DNA of 55,289 bases from Sedimenticola sp. (GTDB lineage Bacteria > Pseudomonadota > Gammaproteobacteria > Chromatiales > Chromatiaceae): positions 1-55,289 of the forward strand of contig JALWRH010000071.1 in the NCBI GenBank assembly GCA_026994195.1, given 5' to 3'. Of the stretch, positions 47,933 to 55,289 are shown in pieces. Both the position numbers and the translations under genes were made by a program. Each line of letters starts with the position of its first letter. Position 1 is the stretch's first letter. A model generated the notes under the pieces. That model had not been told where the DNA came from and did no database searches. It saw only the letters and a list, made by a program, of their open reading frames with translations.

Positions 47933-48889
47933 ATGCCAAAAAGATGTTTTCGATTCAGCCTGATCGCTACGGTATTGGCCATTATCACGACCGGTGTCGC
48001 CAGTGCGGGGGTGACACCGCAGCTTCCATACCCTGAAGAACGACCTACGGCCAAGGGAATCATCGAGCAGGTCTATTTTGTCAATCATTTTTACGCTCTC
48101 AAGAATTTTGCCATCACCAAAAAGCACCGCAAGATCACGGTGTTGATCAGCCGCGCCAAAGGAAAACGCCCCACGACGAATACCCTGGTGCGGTATTTGA
48201 ACAATGCTTATGAAGATGATCCTATAGTCAAGGCTAAAGACCTGGCGATATTCAAGTCCGGCAAGCTCAGGGGGACGGGGATACTGATCACTGATTATGA
48301 TGATGAATCCAAAGGCCAGTCTTACATGATCTGGCTGCCTGCATTGCGCAAGATCCGTCGTTTTGCCCAGCCTGCCCAGGATGATGCCTGGGGTGGCCTG
48401 GATTTTACCTTTGGCGATGTGGTGCTGCGTAAACCCAGCGATGAAACCCATGAGTATCTGGGCAAGGAAATCTTTGAAGGTTGCCTGGAAGGAATGGATA
48501 TACCCAAAAAACAACGTAACCGTTATACCCGCAAACTGGCCAAGAAATCCTGCGCCTCTAAGGGTAAAGAGGTTTACAAGGTCAAAAGTACCACCAAGTT
48601 CGAGAATTGGTGGTATGACTACCGCATCAGCTATGTGGATACAACCACCTTTGCGGATTACCGTACCGAATACTACAAAAATGGTAAAAAGATCCGGTTC
48701 ATCGACCGGGACTGGCGCACGCTGGGCCTGGAAGATCCCAGAGCCCTGGCCTGGGGCTACTGGTACGGAAAAAACTTTGAAACCGGCCATGAGAGCTGGG
48801 CTGTAATCCCAAAGGAGGTTATCAAGTACAACGCCAATTTCAAGTCGTCACTTTGGTCTGAGCGCACTTTGCGCAAGATCAAGCGCTGA
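47933..48889 (+). CDS. LolA-like (DUF1329-type) outer-membrane lipoprotein-sorting family protein, copy 1
   Basis: 318 residues. Signal peptide MPKRCFRFSLIATVLAIITTGVASA; the mature part is the LolA-like half-barrel family often named outer membrane lipoprotein-sorting protein. Characteristic blocks: QVYFVNHFYALKNFAI, SYMIWLPALRKIRRFAQPA, DFTFGDVVLRKP and STTKFENWWYDYRISY. The half-barrel normally shields a lipid tail in the periplasm. A strong GGGGGAG site precedes the ATG. Followed 130 bp later by a close paralog and then DUF1302 and RND genes, so it is likely the periplasmic carrier of that system. Confidence 0.85.
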   Translation: MPKRCFRFSLIATVLAIITTGVASAGVTPQLPYPEERPTAKGIIEQVYFVNHFYALKNFAITKKHRKITVLISRAKGKRPTTNTLVRYLNNAYEDDPIVKAKDLAIFKSGKLRGTGILITDYDDESKGQSYMIWLPALRKIRRFAQPAQDDAWGGLDFTFGDVVLRKPSDETHEYLGKEIFEGCLEGMDIPKKQRNRYTRKLAKKSCASKGKEVYKVKSTTKFENWWYDYRISYVDTTTFADYRTEYYKNGKKIRFIDRDWRTLGLEDPRALAWGYWYGKNFETGHESWAVIPKEVIKYNANFKSSLWSERTLRKIKR

Positions 48890-49019
48890 TGACCGGGGAT
48901 AGGGTGTTCCCTGTAATCTGGCTGCAGGGCCAGAGCGGGTGTGTCTTTGTTTGAGAACGGGCCCCTTGTCCGGCGAGGGGATTCTGGAAATATTTTTGTA
49001 TTGTAAGGAACTGAAATTG

Positions 49020-49964
49020 ATGAAGAAGAAGATTGTAAACACTATTGCCACCGCTATGCTGTTCACGACCATGAACGCTATGGCGGGGGTTCCCAAGGAT
49101 CTGCCCTACCCCAGCGGTGATCTCACCGCCGATCAGGTAGCTGATCAGGTCTATTTCGTAAACCACTTCTATGCCATGAAGAATTACGCCATCGTAAAGA
49201 AGGGCAAGAAGATCACCACCCTAATACTCAAGGGAAAAGGCGAGAAACCCACTACCATTACGTTGGAGCGCTTCCTCAACAACAACTACAGCGATGGGGT
49301 CATTCAGGCGAAGGACCTGGCCATATTCCGTTCAGGGAAACTGCGGGGTACCGGCATGTTGATTACTGACTATGTGGACGATGCCAAGTCACAGTCCTAC
49401 ATGATCTGGCTGCCTGCGCTGCGCAAGATCCGCCGCTTTGCCCAGCCTGCTCATGACGACGCTTGGGGCGGCAGTGATTTCACCTTTGGCGACGTTACCC
49501 TGCGCAAACCCATGCATGAAACCCATGAGTTGCTGGGCAAGGCCACCTTTGAAGACTGTCTGGGCGCTATGGATATCCCTGAGAACCAGCGTGGCCGCTA
49601 CACGCGCAATCTGCCTCCTGCAGCTTGTGAACATAAAGGCAAGGAAGTTTACAAACTGAAGAGCACCACCAAGTTCGAAAATTGGTGGTATGACTATCGC
49701 ATCAGCTATGTGGATGCCAAGACCTTCGCTGACTACCGTACCGAGTATTTCAAGGACGGCAAAAAGATCAAGGTTATCGACCGCAACTGGGTGGATGCGC
49801 CTCTGGATGATCCCCGCGCCCAGTTCTGGGGTTACTGGTATGGCAAGACCCTGGCTACCGGGCATGAGACCTGGGCTATCATTCCTGATGGCGTCAGTGT
49901 TGCCAATGGCGACTTCAAGGACAAGCTCTGGTCTGAGCAGACTCTGCGCAAGATCAAACGTTAA
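49020..49964 (+). CDS. LolA-like (DUF1329-type) outer-membrane lipoprotein-sorting family protein, copy 2
   Basis: 314 residues, clearly a tandem duplicate of the preceding protein: long identical blocks (YMIWLPALRKIRRFAQPA, STTKFENWWYDYRISYVD, the SEQTLRKIKR end against SERTLRKIKR). Signal peptide MKKKIVNTIATAMLFTTMNAMA. The start at 49020 has an AAGGA site; the frame is open further upstream but reads non-conserved residues. The two copies differ mainly in surface-charged stretches, so they may carry different forms of the cargo or pair with different partners. Confidence 0.86.
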   Translation: MKKKIVNTIATAMLFTTMNAMAGVPKDLPYPSGDLTADQVADQVYFVNHFYAMKNYAIVKKGKKITTLILKGKGEKPTTITLERFLNNNYSDGVIQAKDLAIFRSGKLRGTGMLITDYVDDAKSQSYMIWLPALRKIRRFAQPAHDDAWGGSDFTFGDVTLRKPMHETHELLGKATFEDCLGAMDIPENQRGRYTRNLPPAACEHKGKEVYKLKSTTKFENWWYDYRISYVDAKTFADYRTEYFKDGKKIKVIDRNWVDAPLDDPRAQFWGYWYGKTLATGHETWAIIPDGVSVANGDFKDKLWSEQTLRKIKR

Positions 49965-49986
49965 TCCGAAATAAATAACATCCAGT

Positions 49987-50009
49987 GGCATGGCCATTTT
50001 GGCCATGCC
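49987..50009 (+). other. Intercistronic hairpin before the DUF1302 gene
   Basis: Perfect 10-bp stem GGCATGGCCA / TGGCCATGCC with loop TTT, 22 bp after the LolA-like copy 2 stop and 20 bp before the next ATG. No T-run, so more likely a transcript-stabilising or attenuating element that sets different levels of the two proteins. Confidence 0.6.
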
Positions 50010-50028
50010 TGTACACGGAGAGAGTAAA

Positions 50029-52194
50029 ATGTATAAACGTTCATCCCTTCATCTGGCCATCCTTGCGGCCATATCTTTGCCGGCCACGGCCAATGCGGGA
50101 TTTTTCGATGACATCGAGGTCAATGGTTTCCTGAAAAATGAAACGGCCATTTTCCTTAACGATGGTCAGGTCACTGGCGAAGCCCGCAATATGCTGGACA
50201 ATCGTAGTCACGATGTCGGCGACCTGCTGAAATTCGAAAACTCTGCAAGATTCTTTGTCAACGGACTGCTGGGCGAGAATGGCAGCTGGCACCTGGATCT
50301 GAATATCGTTTGTGACTCCGAAGGCGTCAACAGCGACTACCAATGCCATGAGAGCTATACGCAGAACGACTGGTTGCGCGAGCTCTATGTCGATTACGCG
50401 GCGGGTGACTGGAACATCCGTTTCGGTAAGCAACAGGTGGTCTGGGGCACGGCTGATGGTATCAAGCTGCTGGATATCATCAATCCCACGGATTTTCGTG
50501 AAATGGCTCAGAATGCCATGGAAGACTCCCGTATCCCCATCTGGATGCTCAACGTGGAAAGGAATGTCGGTGAAACCGGCAATATCCAGTTCATCGTTTC
50601 CGAGAACCGCAAGAACGCCATTCCTGGTCTGAACCGCGATGGGGATTCCGGCCATCCCTTTATCATGAAGGGTGTGGATTCCATTACAGGTGACGTAAAC
50701 GGTTTTCTCAATGTCACACCCGCTCTGGCCAGCGTGGCCGGCAGCTTCAACGGTGCGGCCATGGCGGGCATGTTCACCGGCAATCTCAATATGGCCGGCC
50801 TGCTGCCTTTCGCCGGGTTGACGGTGGACGGTTTTGCCAGTACGCCCACCGTGTTCGGCTTCCCTTGTCCTCCTACCGGTTGTGATGGCACTCAGACGCC
50901 AGTACCTTTTGGCCCGGGTTTCATCGTCCTGAACAATATCGCTCAGAATGGTTTGTATCCGGGTGATCCCAATGCCAACAACAATGTAACCAACCTGATG
51001 GATATCAATGGGCCTCAGGTTACCCAGGTGAGCTGGAATCCTTCCAATCCGAAGTCAGCGTTTGAATACATGCCCAACGCCACTTTCGCCACCTTTAACA
51101 CCTTTACCAATGTGGCCTTTACCGCTCAGGGACCGGTGTTCAGTGGTGCTGAAACCAAGTATGTGGTTGACGAACCTGATCCCGAAAAACTGAATGCAGG
51201 TTTGCGTTACCGGGGTTCTCTGGACAATGGTTTGAACTTTGGCATCAACTACTTCTATCACTACAGCGCCAATCCGGAAATCAACCTGAGCTGGCGTGAT
51301 GCGGTGACCGGGGAGAAGCTGGATGTGTTGCGTGCCCGTGGCATGGTTGTGGGTACGGATCCTGCCGGTAACCCGGTTGTGATGCCCAATCCTGGCGATA
51401 TCCTTTCTGCAAAGGATGTTGGCAACAATGCCATGACCAGCCTCGATGCCATGCCGACCATCCTTCTGATGAATGGAGCTGGCCAGTTCTACGGGGCTTT
51501 CGATCCAACCACTGGAATGCCCAATGCCAATCAGAACGGCACCTATATGGAAATGCAAGAAACCCGTTCCCGGGTGAACAGCTTTGGCGGATCCATGGAC
51601 TATGGCACCCAATGGGGCAGTATTCCCGTCGTATTGCGTGCTGAAGTGTTGTATGACAAAGGTGAAAAGCAGCCTATCGTGGACAAGCGCCTGTTGGGCA
51701 TCGGTGATCTCACCAATGCATTGACCATGGAAGATATGGACAAGTTCAGCTATGTCATCGGTGTTGACGTAACTGTACTGACCAATATGCTTATCAGTGG
51801 TCAGTTCATTCAGCAGAACAACCTGGACTTCGTGGATGACAAGCGCACCTGTACCACCCAGGCTGGAAACACCTTTGACTGCTCGCGCTACACCGGTGAT
51901 TTTTCCACCCTGCATCTGACCAACGGCATGAACAAGGGTTGGGAAAACAAGGAATTTTATTCCCTGTTCTTCTCCAAGCCTTTCGGCGAAGGTCAGCTGG
52001 GGCGCTGGAACAACATCATCATGGCTGAAGACGGTGGCGGCTACTGGGATCGCTTCGATGTCGAGTATTCCTTTACCGACGAGTTCATCGGTTCGGCAGA
52101 ATTGAACTTCTATTGGGGTGATGAAGACACCACTTTTGGACAGTTCAAGAACTCATCCAGTGCCCAAATCGGCCTCAAGTATATTTGGGAATGA
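50029..52194 (+). CDS. DUF1302 family outer-membrane protein
   Basis: 721 residues. Signal peptide MYKRSSLHLAILAAISLPATANA, then a long run of alternating strands with many Asn, Gly and aromatic residues, as in outer-membrane beta-barrels. DUF1302 marks: FFDDIEVNGFLKNETAIFLN, the WNIRFGKQQVVWGTADG segment and the final strands (FDVEYSFTDEFIGSAELNFYWGD...GLKYIWE). The ATG at 50029 has a GGAGAG site. DUF1302 genes repeatedly occur beside DUF1329/LolA-like and RND (MMPL) genes, so it is probably the outer-membrane part of one transport route. Substrate unknown. Confidence 0.88.
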   Translation: MYKRSSLHLAILAAISLPATANAGFFDDIEVNGFLKNETAIFLNDGQVTGEARNMLDNRSHDVGDLLKFENSARFFVNGLLGENGSWHLDLNIVCDSEGVNSDYQCHESYTQNDWLRELYVDYAAGDWNIRFGKQQVVWGTADGIKLLDIINPTDFREMAQNAMEDSRIPIWMLNVERNVGETGNIQFIVSENRKNAIPGLNRDGDSGHPFIMKGVDSITGDVNGFLNVTPALASVAGSFNGAAMAGMFTGNLNMAGLLPFAGLTVDGFASTPTVFGFPCPPTGCDGTQTPVPFGPGFIVLNNIAQNGLYPGDPNANNNVTNLMDINGPQVTQVSWNPSNPKSAFEYMPNATFATFNTFTNVAFTAQGPVFSGAETKYVVDEPDPEKLNAGLRYRGSLDNGLNFGINYFYHYSANPEINLSWRDAVTGEKLDVLRARGMVVGTDPAGNPVVMPNPGDILSAKDVGNNAMTSLDAMPTILLMNGAGQFYGAFDPTTGMPNANQNGTYMEMQETRSRVNSFGGSMDYGTQWGSIPVVLRAEVLYDKGEKQPIVDKRLLGIGDLTNALTMEDMDKFSYVIGVDVTVLTNMLISGQFIQQNNLDFVDDKRTCTTQAGNTFDCSRYTGDFSTLHLTNGMNKGWENKEFYSLFFSKPFGEGQLGRWNNIIMAEDGGGYWDRFDVEYSFTDEFIGSAELNFYWGDEDTTFGQFKNSSSAQIGLKYIWE

Positions 52195-52227
52195 TGTAAC
52201 GGCCGCGGCTTGGTTTGCGCGGCATTG

Positions 52228-52262
52228 AGGCAAGACAGGCCTGTTTGGGGCCTGTCTTGCCT
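52228..52262 (+). terminator. Perfect 14-bp hairpin after the DUF1302 gene
   Basis: Stem AGGCAAGACAGGCC / GGCCTGTCTTGCCT with a 7-nt loop. Stable enough to terminate or to block 3' exonucleases, but the following bases are not a T-run, so read-through into the permease gene is possible. Confidence 0.65.
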
Positions 52263-52326
52263 GCTGGCTTATAGTCCTTTCCTGTCCGGTATGGCCAGTG
52301 AAAGGCACTTTTTTTCAGATTCGACT

Positions 52327-52341
52327 GTCCGTTCGACGGAC
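52327..52341. promoter_or_regulatory. Operator-like palindrome upstream of the RND permease (distal)
   Basis: GTCCGT-TCG-ACGGAC, a 15-bp palindrome with perfect 6-bp arms, ~100 bp before the permease start. Size and symmetry fit a TetR- or LexA-like repressor site. No regulator gene lies nearby. Confidence 0.45.
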
Positions 52342-52375
52342 GATCGGCGCTTTTCTTGCAACGCAATGCAATAAC

Positions 52376-52398
52376 ATTCTGAATCCAGGATTCAGAAT
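52376..52398. promoter_or_regulatory. Operator-like 23-bp perfect palindrome upstream of the RND permease (proximal)
   Basis: Two perfect 11-bp arms, ATTCTGAATCC and GGATTCAGAAT, around a single A, ending 41 bp before the permease ATG. Such length and perfection in a non-coding stretch are strong marks of a dimeric regulator's site. It could also form an RNA hairpin in the leader. Confidence 0.6.
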
Positions 52399-52439
52399 CA
52401 TAATAACTTAAATTCTTAGCAGCATATCGGGAGTTCCTC

Positions 52440-55244
52440 ATGGGAGAACAGGCACAAAAACGCGGCATGGCGGAAAGATACGCGGACTTCGTTCTGAAGT
52501 TTCGAATGCCCATTATTTTTCTATTGATCATCGGCACCATTATTGGCGCTCTGTACATTCCCAAGCTGGATATCCGTAATGACCCGGATACCCTGTTGCC
52601 CCCCACCAACCGGTATGTGGCTACGAATCTCTATGCCGAACACAATTTTGGCATGGGTAACCTGATGGTCTTTTCCCTGCGGGTGAAGGAAGGCGATATC
52701 TATCAGCCCTGGTTCATCAACAAGGTTCAGGATCTGCACCGGAAGCTGGTGGCCCTACCCACTTCCAGGGAAGCGAATTTCATCGATTTTGCTGCCCAGA
52801 AGATCAAGTACATGACTTCTGATGACAACGGGCTGGTGTTCAAGCGCCTGATTCCCACGTCCGGTATCAGTACGGATGATCCGGCCAAGGCGAAGGAGCA
52901 ACTGGATTTCCTCAAAGAAGGCATCAAGACCAACCCGGTGATGGCGCCCATGTTGGTCGCCATGTTCGACAAGGACGGCAAGCGTTGCGCCTATGACGAC
53001 TATCACAAAGAAGAATGCGTGGCCAAGGCGGCCTACGTCATTGCCGACTATTCGGATGATGTGAAGGCGATCTATCTGCCCTGGGTGGAGTCTGTGCGCA
53101 AACTCATGGATGAGGTATCTCAGGATGATCGCATCGAGCTGCTGGTAGCGGGCGAACCCTACTTCCTGGCCTGGATGCTGGCTGATCTGGTGCATAAATG
53201 GTGGTTGTTCGCCATTTCCATTGCCATTGTCATCGTGGTTCTGTGGCTGGAGTTCCGTGACTGGCGCGGCGCGTTTTTCCCACTCCTGGGCGTAGGTATG
53301 ACCATTGCTTTCACTCTGGGGCTGATGGGCTTTACGGCCTTCAAGCTGACCACCATGATGGTGCTCACTCCCATGCTGCTGCTGGCCATCGGAATAGGAC
53401 ACTCGGTACAGGTAACACGGCGATTCCTGCTGGATTATGGCAAGTGCGGGGACTGTGATGAAGCTGCCCGGCAGGCCATTTCCCACACTATTGTGCCCGC
53501 AACGCTATCCATCATCACCGATATGGTGGGTTTCGCCACCCTGGCTACGGTGGACATTTCATTCTACAAGGCCTACGCGTGGTTCGGCATGTTCGGCATG
53601 CTGACCCTGCTGGCAACCACGACTACGCTGATTCCCCTGTTGTTGACCAAGTTTCCGCCGACCCGGGAAAGCTGTCAGGCCGGCGGCCACAGCTGGGAAG
53701 TCAAGGTGGGCGGCATTCTGGCGAAGATCGTTATGGGACCGGGCAAGATCATCCCCATTGCCTTCATTGCCATTATTATGGCTGTTTCCGTGTACTACAC
53801 CAATATCTTCAACTGGAAAAATGACCCTGTAGCCCAGGTGAAGATGGAAAATGAAGGCGATATCATGCCGGGGGTCGAGAAAGGCATCAACTATGCCCGG
53901 GCGGCCTTCAAGGGCAGTTCCCAGATATGGAAGGACCTGGTCAAGCTGAATCAGATCATGCCCGGCGTGATTTCCGTAAGTATTCCTATCCGTGGCAAGA
54001 AACCTGTATTGCCGGACTGCTCCGAAGACAAGCTGTTCCCGGATGAGATCTATGACATGGAAGATCCCAAGGAGCGTGCAGCGATCTGTGCGGCTGAATC
54101 CCAGGCCCGCTCCTGCTGGGATGCCGAGGCTTGTGGCGCCCAGGGTATCTTCAATGACGCAGATGTTCTGGCGGATATGGAAGCCATGGAAACCTGGATG
54201 CGCAGCCATCCCTTTATTGGCTACACGGGTTCCTATGCGCAGTATGTGCGGCTGGTGAATATGCTGCTCAGCGCCGAACCTGGCACCAAACCCAATATCA
54301 AGGATCTGGCCGTGCCTTCGCATGAGTTTCTGACCGGTATCGATCCTGATGATGATCGGGATCCCAATGGAATCATTCAGCTCTACAATGGCCTGCTGGA
54401 AATGATGACTTCGGATGGGGACATGGATTCTTTTGTGTCTGCAGACTGGAACGAAGGCGTTATCCTGGGCTTCATTAATACCATGGATCCCCGGGAGACC
54501 CACCAGGTCACCATGGATATCCAGGACTATATCGAGGTGCACAAGAACGACAAAGGTTTCCGCAAGGTCAACTTCGGTCTGCGTTGCGGCCCGGTGGATG
54601 ATCCGGAGAAATACCAGGCTTGTGACAGCAATGAAATGTCCAAGCCCGGACCCAGCTATATACGTCCTGGGGTGGGTGGCTTCCTGGGGGCTACAGAGGC
54701 TACACGCGAGGTTGCCATGTCCAATTGGCTGACGGGGCCTTTGTTCACTGCTCTGGTGGTGTTCCTCGTGGCCGCGTTGATTTTCCGTTCCCTGATGGTG
54801 GCGGGCATCCTTATCTCCACTCTGTTGATCACCTTGTTTGCTCAGTACGGGTTGGGTGGATACTTCACATCCGTGCAGGAGTGGTCGGGTAACCTGGCCT
54901 TCCACTTGCTGGTTACTCTGAGTATCGCCATGGGACTGGGTGTGGACTACGGTATCTACATGTTCTCCCGCCTGCGGGAAGAGATGGCGGCAACAGCAGG
55001 TGACTGGAACATGTCCCTGAGGAACACCCTCAATACCACGGGGTCTGCAGTTATCGTATCCGTAGTGGTGCTGCTGGGCAGTTTCATTCCTCTGGTGGCA
55101 ACGGATCTGGCCAACACCTGGGGTCTGGCCATGTTCATTGGCGAAGCCCTGGTGATCGATGTATTCACTGCATTGATGTTGCTGCCGGTACTGGTGTACC
55201 TGCTCAAGCCGAAGTACGTTTTTGGAGTGAATAACAAGCCATAG
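52440..55244 (+). CDS. RND-superfamily permease, HpnN/MMPL type
   Basis: 934 residues. Inner-membrane transporter with two repeats: helix 1 at ~22-40, a large periplasmic loop (~45-230), helices in ~235-405, then a helix near 435-455, a second periplasmic loop (~460-750) and a last group of helices to the end. The early RNDPDTLLPP motif is shared with hopanoid- and lipid-exporting HpnN/MmpL proteins rather than drug-efflux AcrB. Cysteine pairs in both loops (such as CSEDKLF...CAAESQARSCWDAEAC) probably form disulfides. It has its own leader with two palindromes and no MFP or TolC gene, fitting lipid transport with LolA-like carriers instead of a tripartite pump. Confidence 0.88.
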   Translation: MGEQAQKRGMAERYADFVLKFRMPIIFLLIIGTIIGALYIPKLDIRNDPDTLLPPTNRYVATNLYAEHNFGMGNLMVFSLRVKEGDIYQPWFINKVQDLHRKLVALPTSREANFIDFAAQKIKYMTSDDNGLVFKRLIPTSGISTDDPAKAKEQLDFLKEGIKTNPVMAPMLVAMFDKDGKRCAYDDYHKEECVAKAAYVIADYSDDVKAIYLPWVESVRKLMDEVSQDDRIELLVAGEPYFLAWMLADLVHKWWLFAISIAIVIVVLWLEFRDWRGAFFPLLGVGMTIAFTLGLMGFTAFKLTTMMVLTPMLLLAIGIGHSVQVTRRFLLDYGKCGDCDEAARQAISHTIVPATLSIITDMVGFATLATVDISFYKAYAWFGMFGMLTLLATTTTLIPLLLTKFPPTRESCQAGGHSWEVKVGGILAKIVMGPGKIIPIAFIAIIMAVSVYYTNIFNWKNDPVAQVKMENEGDIMPGVEKGINYARAAFKGSSQIWKDLVKLNQIMPGVISVSIPIRGKKPVLPDCSEDKLFPDEIYDMEDPKERAAICAAESQARSCWDAEACGAQGIFNDADVLADMEAMETWMRSHPFIGYTGSYAQYVRLVNMLLSAEPGTKPNIKDLAVPSHEFLTGIDPDDDRDPNGIIQLYNGLLEMMTSDGDMDSFVSADWNEGVILGFINTMDPRETHQVTMDIQDYIEVHKNDKGFRKVNFGLRCGPVDDPEKYQACDSNEMSKPGPSYIRPGVGGFLGATEATREVAMSNWLTGPLFTALVVFLVAALIFRSLMVAGILISTLLITLFAQYGLGGYFTSVQEWSGNLAFHLLVTLSIAMGLGVDYGIYMFSRLREEMAATAGDWNMSLRNTLNTTGSAVIVSVVVLLGSFIPLVATDLANTWGLAMFIGEALVIDVFTALMLLPVLVYLLKPKYVFGVNNKP

Positions 55245-55251
55245 CATGAAA

Positions 55252-55273
55252 AAGCCGGACTCCGGTCTGGCTT
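55252..55273 (+). terminator. Probable terminator after the RND permease
   Basis: AAGCCGGAC / GTCTGGCTT (9 pairs with one G-U) around the 4-nt loop TCCG, 8 bp after the stop and preceded by an A-run. The T-run after it is short (GTAAATCC), so efficiency is uncertain. Confidence 0.55.
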
Positions 55274-55289
55274 GTAAATCCAACAAGAC

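Noticed and set aside
52376-52398. Perfect palindrome as a phage/integron attachment site
   Set aside because: No integrase, no flanking direct repeats and no change in composition; an operator or leader hairpin is simpler.
53559-55286. Long minus-strand open frame over the RND permease
   Set aside because: Shadow of the permease; rich in His/Gln/Arg and without domain pattern.

Overview
The window reads as chromosomal DNA of a free-living, GC-rich gammaproteobacterium. The supporting signs are the gene orders rhlB|trxA-rho, dacA-ybeD-lipB-lipA, mreBCD-mrdA-rodA-mltB-rlpA and hemA-prfA-prmC-moeB, an indirect Asn/Gln-tRNA amidation operon (gatCAB) and an outer membrane (Lnt, lipoproteins, RlpA, an outer-membrane barrel). 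Nothing fixes the genus. No tRNA, rRNA, CRISPR array, transposase, integrase or phage gene was seen.

Layout. 0-8 kb: the 3' end of a gene with an internal pilin-like domain, lnt, a tiny lipoprotein, ridA, a TPR-GGDEF diguanylate cyclase, yjbQ, and a secreted beta-helix gene split by a frameshift from its CARDB/SLH tail. 8-15 kb: a lone trpB, a DUF4124 protein, a tandem-thioredoxin protein overlapping cysQ, yrfG next to a long inverted repeat, and a GGDEF-EAL membrane protein. 15-22 kb: rhlB divergent from trxA and rho, then murU, a glutamate-cysteine-ligase-like enzyme and an aspartoacylase-like hydrolase, and a small exported protein behind a near-perfect CRP-type palindrome. 22-34.4 kb, minus strand: an almost gapless run from mreB to lipA, with galE behind it, covering the rod-shape/elongation machinery, lytic enzymes, D-Ala metabolism and lipoate synthesis. 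34.7-38.6 kb: gatCAB and a methyltransferase. 38.8-43 kb: a secreted metalloprotease with three cysteine-bearing SLH repeats, an OsmC-like protein, a PAP2 phosphatase, and a small AT-rich island with a DUF1493 carrier-like protein and a two-helix membrane protein. 43-47.6 kb, minus strand: hemA-prfA-prmC-moeB plus an RsmC-like methyltransferase, mostly joined by ATGA overlaps.

47.9-55.2 kb is the most system-like block: two tandem paralogous LolA-like (DUF1329-type) periplasmic proteins, a DUF1302 outer-membrane protein and an HpnN/MMPL-type RND permease, separated by strong hairpins, with two operator-like palindromes just before the permease gene. Together they look like an envelope-spanning route for a hydrophobic cargo whose identity the sequence does not reveal.

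Other points: a palindromic repeat of about 30 bp in three copies, two of them inside the signal-peptide coding regions of mltB and rlpA; an mreC gene whose best start appears to be a non-standard AUC codon; and a pilin head fused inside a larger protein.
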